The notes under the pieces were generated by a model. That model was not told where the DNA came from. It searched no databases and saw nothing but the letters and a program-made list of their open reading frames with translations. A stretch of DNA of 64,000 nt from Gemmatimonadaceae bacterium. GTDB taxonomy: Bacteria > Gemmatimonadota > Gemmatimonadetes > Gemmatimonadales > Gemmatimonadaceae. The translations under genes and the position numbers were made by a program. Positions 1-7,771 of this stretch are shown here, one piece after another (position 1 is the stretch's first letter; each line of letters begins with the position of its first letter). Location of the stretch: the NCBI GenBank assembly GCA_037721215.1, contig JBBJNV010000013.1, positions 40,413-104,412 of the forward strand. The letters run 5' to 3'.

Positions 1-57
1 ACGCTGTACTCGCTGTTCCTGTACATGAAGCGGTACCACCACGTACTCGCCGTCTGA
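1..57 (+). CDS. C-terminal tail of a membrane protein, possibly PgsA (partial)
   Basis: Only the last 18 codons are present, ending with TGA at 55-57. The peptide is hydrophobic and aromatic (TLYSLFLYMKRYHH, then VLAV). This resembles the end of the last helix of CDP-diacylglycerol-glycerol-3-phosphate 3-phosphatidyltransferase (PgsA), and pgsA directly precedes cinA in many bacteria. The stop lies two bases before the cinA start, so the two genes are very probably co-transcribed. The identity rests on position and a short hydrophobic tail, so it is tentative. Confidence 0.4.
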   Translation, partial: TLYSLFLYMKRYHHVLAV

Positions 58-59
58 AC

Positions 60-1322
60 GTGCGGATAGAAATCGTCACGATTGGCGACGAGCTGCTTCT
101 CGGCTTCACGATCGACACCAACGCGGCGCACGTCGCGCGCGAGCTGGCGGCTGTCGGCGTTGAAATCGTCCGCCGTACGACGGTGGGTGACACCGCCGAT
201 ATGATTGTTTCTGCGGTTAGCGATGCCCTCGGGCGGACGGGGGCCGTCGTAACCACCGGCGGACTTGGCCCGACCAGTGACGACTTGACGAAGGCTTCGA
301 TTGCTGCGCTCTTCGGACGGAGGCTGACGCTCAACGACGGGCTGGTGCGGCGGCTGAGGGAGCGGTGGGCGCTGTTGAGAAGAGACGGCGACATGCCAGA
401 GTCGAATCTTGTTCAGGCAATGGTTCCCGAGGGGGCCGCCATCCTTACCAACCATCATGGCACGGCGCCGGGCATCTGGCTCGAGGATGATCGCGGGTTG
501 TGGACGGCGATGTTGCCTGGTGTTCCGCGGGAGATGCGGGAGATGCTGCGCACCGAGTTGTTGCCACGAGTGCGCGAACGCGCTGCGGCGCTCGAAGGGC
601 GCACGCCGTCGGTGATTCAATCGCGTACACTTCGAACGACCGGTGTCGCCGAATCGACACTTGCCGATAAGCTTGGCGCGCTGGGGAGGGGCGTGGATGG
701 ACTCGCGCTGGCTTTTCTCCCGGGCGTCGAAGGCGTCGATCTGCGGCTGACGAGTCGCGACCTCGACGCAGATGCGGCAGAGAGTGCGCTGAGTGCCGGA
801 GCATTGAAACTTCGCGCGGCAGTCGGACAGTACGTGTATGGAGTTGATGACACAGACCTGGCGGCGGTCGTTCTCGATCTCTGTCGCGAGAAAGGACTGC
901 GAATCGCTGTCGCCGAGAGTTGCACGGGCGGCATGCTTGGTGCGCGGATTACGTCGATACCCGGGTCCAGTGACGTCTTCGTTGGCGGCGTGATCGCGTA
1001 CGATAACTCGGTGAAAACTGAGCTGCTGGGCGTACGCGATGAGGATCTCGCCAGGCATGGTGCGGTGAGTGAGGCAGTGGCCAGGACGATGGCCAGAGAA
1101 GTCCGGTTGCGATTCGCGGCCGAAATCGGGATTGCCATAACCGGGGTAGCAGGACCCGGCGGGGGGTCTCCGGAAAAGCCGGTCGGAACCATCTGGATTG
1201 CTGTCGACGGGCCGACAGTGCAGTCGTACTGCAGGCAATCGTTCGGAAGCCGCGAGGAAATTCGCCAGCGTGCGGCGCAGGCCGCGCTGGAAACGGTTCG
1301 GCATGCACTGAAAACAGGTTAA
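60..1322 (+). CDS. cinA: CinA family protein (NMN amidohydrolase / competence-damage protein)
   Basis: The 420-residue product starts at a GTG two bases after the upstream stop and has the full two-domain CinA form. An N-terminal MoCF-like domain (about 1-170) opens with EIVTIGDELLLG and carries TTGGLGPTSDD. A C-terminal PncC-type domain (about 260-415) carries AESCTGGMLGARI and a GVAGPGGG loop. The C-terminal domain in this family deamidates nicotinamide mononucleotide in pyridine nucleotide recycling; the N-terminal domain is linked to ADP-ribose pyrophosphatase activity in some members. Length and motifs are typical. Genes for the DnaK co-chaperones follow, with an eight-base gap to grpE. 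The protein should be cytosolic. Confidence 0.95.
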   Translation: MRIEIVTIGDELLLGFTIDTNAAHVARELAAVGVEIVRRTTVGDTADMIVSAVSDALGRTGAVVTTGGLGPTSDDLTKASIAALFGRRLTLNDGLVRRLRERWALLRRDGDMPESNLVQAMVPEGAAILTNHHGTAPGIWLEDDRGLWTAMLPGVPREMREMLRTELLPRVRERAAALEGRTPSVIQSRTLRTTGVAESTLADKLGALGRGVDGLALAFLPGVEGVDLRLTSRDLDADAAESALSAGALKLRAAVGQYVYGVDDTDLAAVVLDLCREKGLRIAVAESCTGGMLGARITSIPGSSDVFVGGVIAYDNSVKTELLGVRDEDLARHGAVSEAVARTMAREVRLRFAAEIGIAITGVAGPGGGSPEKPVGTIWIAVDGPTVQSYCRQSFGSREEIRQRAAQAALETVRHALKTG

Positions 1323-1330
1323 ATTGAGAA

Positions 1331-1948
1331 ATGGCCAGGAACAGACGCGACATGAGAGACGGACGAGCTGAGGACAGTGACACCGACGCGCTGACCGACA
1401 CGTTCGCCGACGGTGAAGTTCTGCTTGGCGAAGAAGTCATGCAGGGCGTCGGTGAAGCTGTGGCAACTGACGATGCGGGCGATGATCTCCTGTCGCAGCT
1501 TCAGCGCGATCTGACGCTCGAGCGAGACAAGAACCTGAGACTTGTCGCCGAGTTCGACAATTTCCGCAAGCGGATGATGAAGGGCATGATCGAATCCGAG
1601 GCAAGAGGGCAGGCGGATCTCGTCAAGACAATTCTCGATCCCCTCGACGACATCGCCCGTTTCGCGCACGTCGATCCAGTCACCACCGATGCCGCGATGT
1701 TGGTCGAAGGGGTTGAAATGGTTGAGAAAAAGCTCGCCAAGTCACTTCGGAGTGCTGGGCTCGACACGGTCAATCCCGTTGGCGAGCTATTCGACCCGGC
1801 CATGCACGAGGCCGTCAGCACCGACCCCGCAGCCACTGACGCCGAAGACGGCACTGTTTCGCGGGTTTTCCAGGTTGGGTACACTTTCAAGGGACAGCTC
1901 CTTCGCCCCGCGCGCGTAGTGGTCAGGCAGCACAGCGGCCTGAGCTGA
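1331..1948 (+). CDS. grpE: Nucleotide exchange factor GrpE
   Basis: The 205-residue protein has an acidic, disordered N-terminus (about 1-50). A long coiled-coil helix with LVAEFDNFRKRM follows, then the beta-wing domain with the family signature near the C-terminus (GYTFKGQLLRPARVVV). GrpE is the cytosolic exchange factor that releases ADP from DnaK. It lies 15 bases before dnaJ, forming a co-chaperone pair; dnaK is not in the window. The ATG at 1331 has only a weak ribosome site, and an ATG seven codons downstream is an alternative. No CIRCE element or separate heat-shock promoter is visible, since the gap to cinA is eight bases. Confidence 0.95.
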   Translation: MARNRRDMRDGRAEDSDTDALTDTFADGEVLLGEEVMQGVGEAVATDDAGDDLLSQLQRDLTLERDKNLRLVAEFDNFRKRMMKGMIESEARGQADLVKTILDPLDDIARFAHVDPVTTDAAMLVEGVEMVEKKLAKSLRSAGLDTVNPVGELFDPAMHEAVSTDPAATDAEDGTVSRVFQVGYTFKGQLLRPARVVVRQHSGLS

Positions 1949-1963
1949 AGAGCCAGTCGTTTC

Positions 1964-3094
1964 ATGGCTCAGACAAAGGATTTCTATGCGGTGATGGGCG
2001 TGCCATCCACCGCTTCGCAGGACGAGGTTAAAAAGGCCTACCGCAAGCTCGCGAAACGTTTTCATCCCGATGCCAATGCCAACGATCCCAAGGCAGCGGA
2101 GCGATTCAAGGAAATCTCGGAGGCTAACAACGTTCTCGGCGACGCCGCCAAGCGCAGACAGTATGATGAGATGCGCCGCCTCGGTGCGTTCAGTGGCTTC
2201 GGTGGCGCTGGCTCGCCGCGCGGTGGGTACTCGAGCAGGACGGCGGGTGCTCCGCCGGGTGCAGGCAACCCGAACTTCCAGGATTTCGATATTGGGGGGC
2301 TGGGCGGCCTGGGTGATCTCTTTGGTTCGATTTTCGGCGGTGCGCGTGGCGGGGCCAGGCCGTCCGGTCCGCAGCGTGGGCAGAACGTCGAAACCCAGCT
2401 GGAGATTCCATTTCGTACCGCCGCCCGCGGTGCGAAGGTGCCAATAGATCTCGAAGTGACCGAGGAATGCTCGACGTGTCGTGGCAACGGGGGCGCTGTG
2501 GGTGCCACGATGAGGGTCTGTCCTGAATGTTCAGGTCGTGGTGTTGTCTCGTTTGGACAGGGAGGGTTTGCGGTCAACCGGCCGTGTCCGCTCTGCCTTG
2601 GCCGCGGTCAGGTTCCGTCCCAGCGCTGTCCGACGTGCAATGGTGCCGGCGATGTGCGCACGCGCAAGAAAGTGCTGATTTCCGTACCGGCCGGCATTGA
2701 CACCGGATCCAAGATCAGATTGAAGGGCCAGGGCGGAAAAGGCTCGAGCAACGGCCCCCCGGGCGATCTTCTGATCACATTCAGCGTCAAGGCGGACAAG
2801 TTCTTCCAACGCGAAGGGCTGGATGTGGTTGCCCCGTTGCCGCTCAACATTGCGCAGGCCACCCTGGGATCGAAGGTCAAGGTCACATCTCTCGATGGCA
2901 AGCAGGTGCTGGTTCGCATTCCGCCTGGCACGGCTTCGGGCAAGCGTTTCAAGGTGCGTGGTCAGGGAATAGAGAAGGGCACCCTCAGGGGAGATCTCAT
3001 CGTCGAAGTAAGGATCGAAGCGCCCGATAAACTTTCCGAGGAACAGGAGCGGATCATGAAAGAGTTTGCCGCCGCCGGAGACATGAAGTATTAG
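1964..3094 (+). CDS. dnaJ: Chaperone protein DnaJ
   Basis: This is a full-length type I DnaJ of 376 residues. The J domain (about 1-70) contains the HPD motif in AKRFHPDANAND. A Gly/Phe-rich linker (about 72-130) follows. Four zinc-binding CxxCxGxG-type repeats come next, visible as CSTCRGNG, CPECSGRG, CPLCLGRG and CPTCNGAG. The C-terminal substrate-binding beta domains (about 220-370) end the protein. It delivers unfolded proteins to DnaK and stimulates its ATPase in the cytosol. It forms an operon with grpE just upstream. The M23 peptidase frame begins immediately after its stop. Confidence 0.97.
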   Translation: MAQTKDFYAVMGVPSTASQDEVKKAYRKLAKRFHPDANANDPKAAERFKEISEANNVLGDAAKRRQYDEMRRLGAFSGFGGAGSPRGGYSSRTAGAPPGAGNPNFQDFDIGGLGGLGDLFGSIFGGARGGARPSGPQRGQNVETQLEIPFRTAARGAKVPIDLEVTEECSTCRGNGGAVGATMRVCPECSGRGVVSFGQGGFAVNRPCPLCLGRGQVPSQRCPTCNGAGDVRTRKKVLISVPAGIDTGSKIRLKGQGGKGSSNGPPGDLLITFSVKADKFFQREGLDVVAPLPLNIAQATLGSKVKVTSLDGKQVLVRIPPGTASGKRFKVRGQGIEKGTLRGDLIVEVRIEAPDKLSEEQERIMKEFAAAGDMKY

Positions 3095-3266
3095 GGATCC
3101 CGGAGAACGTGCCATCGTCGCGACATTCGCCGGCGCTTTCCTGCTTGGTCTCGTCTACTCGACGAAGCCGAACACGGGCGAGACGGGCATCACGCTCGCG
3201 CGCCGTGGCGATACGACAATCGTAGTCGACACGGGGGGTCCGGCGGCCACCGCCCGTGCAGAGAGC
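3090..3266 (+). other. In-frame N-terminal extension of the M23 gene lacking a standard start codon
   Basis: The M23 reading frame stays open upstream of its first TTG back to a stop at 3084-3086. It encodes a hydrophobic stretch at about 3111-3158 (AIVATFAGAFLLGLVYS) that looks like the missing signal anchor. No ATG, GTG or TTG occurs in this part. Candidate starts are ATT at 3090, ATC at 3114 (GGAGA at 3102-3106 lies seven bases upstream) or CTG at 3141. A sequencing error that hides a normal start is also possible. Confidence 0.5.
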
Positions 3267-3878
3267 TTGACGACGGTCTCCCCCGATACCGCGGCGGTAT
3301 CTCCGAATTCTGGCGTCGCATCGATAACGGGTATGGCGCCGCCCGGGACCGGACTGCCGCCAACGCCACCCGCTGCGCTTTCCACGCCCGGCACCGCAGG
3401 ATCATCATTTCCCGCCGTCGTACCATCCGACGTCGCCGCGCTTCGCGCCAAATCTCCGGTAATTCCCGTCACGGGCATCGCAAAAGAAAAGCTTGTCGAC
3501 AGCTTCGATGATGCCCGCGGGCAAACGCGCCGTCACAATGCCATCGACATCATGGCCGCGCGGAACACGCCCGTGGTCGCGACAACTGATGGCAGGATTC
3601 TCAAGCTGCACAACAGCAAGGCGGGCGGCCTCACCGTGTACGCAACCGATGTGACGAGCCGCTACATCTTTCTTTACGGGCATCTTGACTCATATCGCCC
3701 GGGTCTCGCCGAAGGAGCGATTGTGAAACGTGGCGATGTCATCGGGTTCGTCGGCACCACCGGCAATGCGCAGCCGGCTGGTCCCCATCTGCACTTCGCG
3801 ATTACCCGGAGCGATAACGTGAAGGAATGGTGGAAGGGCACGCCGCTCAATCCCTTTCTGGTCTACAGGGGCAATTGA
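3267..3878 (+). CDS. M23-family (LytM-like) peptidoglycan endopeptidase domain protein
   Basis: The C-terminal 130 residues form an M23/LytM domain. The zinc-binding HxxxD motif appears as HNAID and the catalytic HxH motif as PHLHFAI, with the usual GHLD and GTTGNA segments. Such proteins cleave peptidoglycan crosslinks in the periplasm or, when degenerate, activate amidases; the visible catalytic set looks complete. Residues 1-70 are Pro/Thr/Ala/Ser-rich and probably a linker. The listed start is the first standard codon (TTG) and probably truncates the protein, because the frame continues upstream through a hydrophobic anchor. The gene follows dnaJ on the same strand and converges with mnmA. 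Confidence 0.85.
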   Translation: MTTVSPDTAAVSPNSGVASITGMAPPGTGLPPTPPAALSTPGTAGSSFPAVVPSDVAALRAKSPVIPVTGIAKEKLVDSFDDARGQTRRHNAIDIMAARNTPVVATTDGRILKLHNSKAGGLTVYATDVTSRYIFLYGHLDSYRPGLAEGAIVKRGDVIGFVGTTGNAQPAGPHLHFAITRSDNVKEWWKGTPLNPFLVYRGN

Positions 3879-3900
3879 ACAGAGGAGCAGTGCTTCCGGA

Positions 3901-5010
3901 TCAGGCAGCGAGAATGGGCAAGGGTGAGCGAAAGCGCACATTACCTGGCACAGCTTCGATGAAAGCGCCCCCCAGCACGCGTTCGCCGTCGTAAAGCACT
4001 ACTGACTGGCCTGGCGAAATAGCAGACACCGCCTCCTCGAGGGCAATCTCGATTTCGTCTGTCCCCGCTCTGATGAGCACCCCTGCTGCGAGCGATGCGC
4101 GATGCCGCACGCGTACGAGAACGGATGACCCGCAGGGTGGCTCATCGACGAGCCAGTTCACCTGCCGCGCGATTATTCCGCGACCCAGAAGCTCGTCGCG
4201 CGGTCCGATAACCACAGCGCGGTCGGCGGGCCGGATCGCAATAACATACATCGGAATGCGGAAGCCGCCGGGCAGACCGCGGCGCTGGCCGACGGTGTAG
4301 CGCGCGAAGCCGTCGTGCTCGCCAACCTGACGGCCATCGGAAGTCACTACCGGCCCGCGGGTCAGCGCTGGAGCATCGTCACCGAGCTTCTCACGCAGAA
4401 TGCGAACGTAGTCGCCATCGGGAACAAAACAGATTTCCTGGCTCTCCGGCTTGTCGGCTACGAGTGATAACCCGAGCGTTCTGGCAAGCTCGCGCGTTTC
4501 GGCCTTTGTCGACTCCCCAATTGGCAAAAGCATTCGCGAGAGAACCGCGCGATCGATTCCCCAAAGGAAATAGGTCTGGTCCTTGTTGTCGTCGCGCCCT
4601 CGGCTCAGGACGCCATTACCGACCCGGGCGTAATGGCCAGTGGCAATCCACCGAGCGTCGATTGCGTCTGCTTTTTTCACAAGATCGCGAAACTTCGTAA
4701 ACGTGTTACAGCGGACGCATGGAATGGGGGTGCGACCGCGGGCGTACTCGTCGACAAAATCATCGATCACGTCATGACCGAACTTTGTCTCGAGATTGAT
4801 GACGTAATGAGGCACGCCGAGCTTCTCGCACACCCGGCGCGCATCATTGACTGAATCGAGAGAACAGCACGGCCGGTCGGGGACGTCTTCCCCATGGCAG
4901 AAGAGCTTCATGGTCGCGCCAACGACATCGTACCCCTGCGCGACGAGCAGCGCAGCAGCCACCGACGAATCGACGCCGCCCGACATTGCCACAAGAACGC
5001 GATCGCTCAT
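3901..5010 (-). CDS. mnmA: tRNA-specific 2-thiouridylase MnmA
   Basis: The 369-residue enzyme thiolates U34 of Lys, Glu and Gln tRNAs, using ATP and persulfide sulfur. The N-terminal PP-loop is MSGGVDSS. The nucleophile is C101 (in CVRCNTFTKF), and its partner C194 sits in SQEICFVPDGDY. Family segments TGHYARV, DQTYFLW and VGQRRGLPGG are also present. The ATG at 5010 was chosen because the protein family begins just before the PP-loop, and because it overlaps the stop of the upstream cysteine desulfurase as ATGA. That partner can supply the persulfide sulfur, so the pair looks like a dedicated tRNA thiolation unit. Confidence 0.95.
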   Translation of the reverse strand: MSDRVLVAMSGGVDSSVAAALLVAQGYDVVGATMKLFCHGEDVPDRPCCSLDSVNDARRVCEKLGVPHYVINLETKFGHDVIDDFVDEYARGRTPIPCVRCNTFTKFRDLVKKADAIDARWIATGHYARVGNGVLSRGRDDNKDQTYFLWGIDRAVLSRMLLPIGESTKAETRELARTLGLSLVADKPESQEICFVPDGDYVRILREKLGDDAPALTRGPVVTSDGRQVGEHDGFARYTVGQRRGLPGGFRIPMYVIAIRPADRAVVIGPRDELLGRGIIARQVNWLVDEPPCGSSVLVRVRHRASLAAGVLIRAGTDEIEIALEEAVSAISPGQSVVLYDGERVLGGAFIEAVPGNVRFRSPLPILAA

Positions 5011-6173
5011 TGTCCACTCCCAGACACGCGCCGCGCCTTGTCGACAAGGGCGGGAAACACTTCCGCGACGCGAGCGACGCACGCATCAGTGGTCAGTGCG
5101 CCAAGGCTCATCCGTATGGCCGCACCGGCCAGGCCTGGCTGCACCCCCATTGCAAGCAACACATGCGAAGGCGAGATACTTCCGCTCTGACAGGCAGATC
5201 CGCCAGATGCGGCGATGCCCTGGAGGTCGAGCGCCATGAGCAGCGACTCGCTGTCAGTGCCGGGGACCGACACGCTTACGATATGGTGCGCGCGATCAGC
5301 GTTCCGCCCGTGAATGACGGCGTCGGGTATGCGTTCCAGGATGGCCCGTTCGAGCGCGTCACGCATTGCCAGAAGTCGCGCACTTTCGCTTTCCTGTTCG
5401 GCAAGAGTGATTTCGGCCGCTTCAGCAAGACCGACGGCGAAGGCAACGTTCTCAGTCCCCGGTCGCCGGCCGCGATTCTGAAGGCCACCGTGCATCAGCG
5501 GCTCGAGTTTGGTGCTACGCCGTATGAAAACGGCACCAATCCCCTTGGGCGCACCAATCTTGTGACCGGATATCGACAGCACATCGAATCGTTGAGTCCG
5601 GGAATCGATCGACACCTTCCCGAATGCCTGGACCGCGTCGGTGTGCATGAGCGTTCCCCTCCCGGCAGCACGGTCGGCAAGTCGCGCGATCGGCTGAATG
5701 GTGCCGGTTTCGTTGTTGACCCACATCACTGAACAGATGGCAACGTCATCGCGGACGGCCGCATCAAACGACGCATCGCTGACTACACCGTTCTGGTCAA
5801 CAGCAACGAACCGCTCTTCCGCGCCCTCGCGCACAGCCTGATGCGCGGCGCCGAGGATCGCCTTGTGTTCGATCGGCGTCGTTGCAATTGCGTTTCGTCC
5901 CTCTGGGCGACGCAAGCGCCACGCGCCAAGAATCGCGAGGTTGCCGCCTTCGGTTCCGCCGGATGTAAAGCATATCTCATCTGCATGCGCACCCAGGCAG
6001 CCAGCCACGCGTTCGCGCGCCTCGTCGAGCGCGACGCGGGCTTCGCGACCCCAGTGGTGGGAGCTCGAGGGATTACCAAAACATGCACCAAAGAAAGGCT
6101 GCATTGCTTCCGCAACCTCGCGTCGCACCGGTGTCGTAGCTGCATGGTCGAGATATATCCGCGGGGCACTCAT
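5007..6173 (-). CDS. Cysteine desulfurase (IscS/NifS class)
   Basis: The 388-residue protein is a PLP-dependent fold-type I aminotransferase relative that takes sulfur from cysteine as an enzyme persulfide. It starts with YLDHAATTPV. The PLP lysine is K205 in SISGHKIGAPKG, and the active-site Cys is C328 in SGGSACQSGS, followed by the SPSHVLLAMG segment of IscS/NifS-type enzymes. Its stop overlaps the mnmA start by four bases, so its most direct role is probably tRNA thiolation; iron-sulfur cluster supply is also possible. No iscU or other cluster scaffold is adjacent. It is downstream of kynA in the same orientation, separated by 56 bases. Confidence 0.93.
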   Translation of the reverse strand: MSAPRIYLDHAATTPVRREVAEAMQPFFGACFGNPSSSHHWGREARVALDEARERVAGCLGAHADEICFTSGGTEGGNLAILGAWRLRRPEGRNAIATTPIEHKAILGAAHQAVREGAEERFVAVDQNGVVSDASFDAAVRDDVAICSVMWVNNETGTIQPIARLADRAAGRGTLMHTDAVQAFGKVSIDSRTQRFDVLSISGHKIGAPKGIGAVFIRRSTKLEPLMHGGLQNRGRRPGTENVAFAVGLAEAAEITLAEQESESARLLAMRDALERAILERIPDAVIHGRNADRAHHIVSVSVPGTDSESLLMALDLQGIAASGGSACQSGSISPSHVLLAMGVQPGLAGAAIRMSLGALTTDACVARVAEVFPALVDKARRVSGSGQ

Positions 6174-6229
6174 GCTAAAAAAGCTAAACCGGCGGCGGTG
6201 AAGGGGCGAGACTCGGCACCGGCAGCGAG

Positions 6230-6970
6230 CTAACCCTTGTAAAAACCGCCGCGAATCGCCCAGAGATCGGGGAAGAATTTCTGCGATATGGTACGCTGCA
6301 GATACCGCGCGCCAAGTGTTCCCCCGGTACCTCCGACATCAGGGCCGATGATCCGTTCGACAAGCTGGACGTGAAGAAACCGCCACATTGCGAACCCCTG
6401 TTCATACTCCAGCAGGCCTTCTGCGAGCATCTGCATGGGACGATGTTGCTCGTCGGCGTAGATGTCCGCCAGTGTTGCCCCGCTGGCGGTGATCAGATTG
6501 ATGAATTGCGTCTGAAGCGGCGGCCGCTCAAGTGCGCGCTGGACGATTGGCGGAATGCCACCGTGGTCTTCCAGAACCTGGATGAAATGTGGATCGCGCA
6601 GGCCAGACACAGCCTCGATTGCCCGAAACTGCCCGCTCTGTGACCCGCTGGAAGTGCCAAGGTATCCGCGAAACTGGGCGAAGTGTTGTGGCGGCAGCGT
6701 TTCCAGCGCTGAGAGCTGCGACGTGACGATGCGAACGAGCGCGTTCACTCTCCTGATGGATGTCAATCCTCCAAGGGTATCGTTCGCATCGAACCGGTCG
6801 TTGAGACCGCTCAACTCGTGCAGTATCAACTTGAACCACAACTCGCTCGCCTGGTGAACGACGATGAACAACAACTCATCGGGATGCTCCGGGCTGGACC
6901 GAAGGCGCTGAAGCGATAGCAGCTCATCCAGGGCGAGATATGACCCGTAGGTGACTTCTGATTCGCTCAA
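6230..6970 (-). CDS. kynA: Tryptophan 2,3-dioxygenase
   Basis: The 246-residue haem enzyme opens the indole ring of L-tryptophan to N-formylkynurenine, the first step of the kynurenine route. It carries the conserved VTYGSYLALDELL and LLFIVVHQASELWFKLI segments, and the haem-ligand histidine is H200 in RFLHVQLVERIIG. It is at the short end of the family, but both conserved ends are present. The TTG start overlaps the stop of the bshB1-like gene (TTGA), which supports this start and implies translational coupling. No kynureninase or formamidase lies nearby, so the rest of the pathway must be elsewhere. Confidence 0.93.
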   Translation of the reverse strand: MSESEVTYGSYLALDELLSLQRLRSSPEHPDELLFIVVHQASELWFKLILHELSGLNDRFDANDTLGGLTSIRRVNALVRIVTSQLSALETLPPQHFAQFRGYLGTSSGSQSGQFRAIEAVSGLRDPHFIQVLEDHGGIPPIVQRALERPPLQTQFINLITASGATLADIYADEQHRPMQMLAEGLLEYEQGFAMWRFLHVQLVERIIGPDVGGTGGTLGARYLQRTISQKFFPDLWAIRGGFYKG

Positions 6971-7686
6971 AACGTAGACACCTCGAGTGCGGCAATGTCG
7001 TCGCAGCGCATTGTCTCGCTGGTGAAAAACGGTTCACCATACTTTGTCCGGATCAGAGACCCGTAGTGCGCTGCCTGATGCCGGATGATGTCGTAGAGGG
7101 GTTCGCCGTTCGGATATACTTCACCCGCCTGAACGGCGTCATCGAACTGTGAGGAATAACACTTGATAGCCTCCAGTTTTCGTTCGAATGCATCCGTGAT
7201 GTCGACGACAAAAGTGGGTTTGACGGAGTCTTCGCGGTAAGCCAGTGAATGCACGACCTTCCTTGGACGGTGCGCCGGAGTGTCCGGCTCGATTTTCTGG
7301 AGCCCGGCGATGAAGCAGGCGTCCCTGACGAGCGCCGCCGTCGCCGCATGGTCCGGATGCCGGCCATTGACCGACGGAGCGATTACGACGGCCGGAGCGA
7401 ATCGCCTGATGGCAACTGCCAGCAGTGCTCTCGTCTCCGGAGAGTTGACGATGCCGGCGTCCGGTAGACCGAGGTTTTCACGAGCAGTTACTCCCAGAAT
7501 TTCCGCAGCCTTCGATGCTTCCTCTCCACGAATCTCAGCGGATCCACGGGTTCCCAACTCTCCGGCTGTGAGATCGATGATTGCCGTCCGCCGTCCGAGC
7601 ATCGCCGCGCGAATGAGCGTGCCTCCGCAGGTCAGCTCGACGTCATCCCGGTGCGGACCGATCGCGAGGATGTCTACCTTTGGCAT
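6967..7686 (-). CDS. bshB1: LmbE/PIG-L family deacetylase, BshB1-like (bacillithiol synthesis)
   Basis: The 239-residue protein matches the size and motifs of BshB1, the zinc enzyme that deacetylates GlcNAc-malate during bacillithiol synthesis. It begins KVDILAIGPHRDDVE, with H12, D14 and D15 at the metal and catalytic positions. It also has DLTAGELGTRG, RENLGLPDAG, the NGRHPDHAA metal motif and SLAYREDSVKPTFVVDI. The usual HPDD is HRDD here (R13). The ATG at 7686 is preferred to one 13 codons upstream because the family begins there. Its stop overlaps kynA. Assignment within the LmbE family rests on recalled motifs; related deacetylases of other thiols cannot be excluded. Confidence 0.82.
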   Translation of the reverse strand: MPKVDILAIGPHRDDVELTCGGTLIRAAMLGRRTAIIDLTAGELGTRGSAEIRGEEASKAAEILGVTARENLGLPDAGIVNSPETRALLAVAIRRFAPAVVIAPSVNGRHPDHAATAALVRDACFIAGLQKIEPDTPAHRPRKVVHSLAYREDSVKPTFVVDITDAFERKLEAIKCYSSQFDDAVQAGEVYPNGEPLYDIIRHQAAHYGSLIRTKYGEPFFTSETMRCDDIAALEVSTF

Positions 7687-7771
7687 GCGAGCGAATATAG
7701 CGGGGGCGGAATGGACGCGCTTCACTTGTCGCGGCCAGCATGTGCTTTACTCGAGTGGTGGAGAACGCGAG

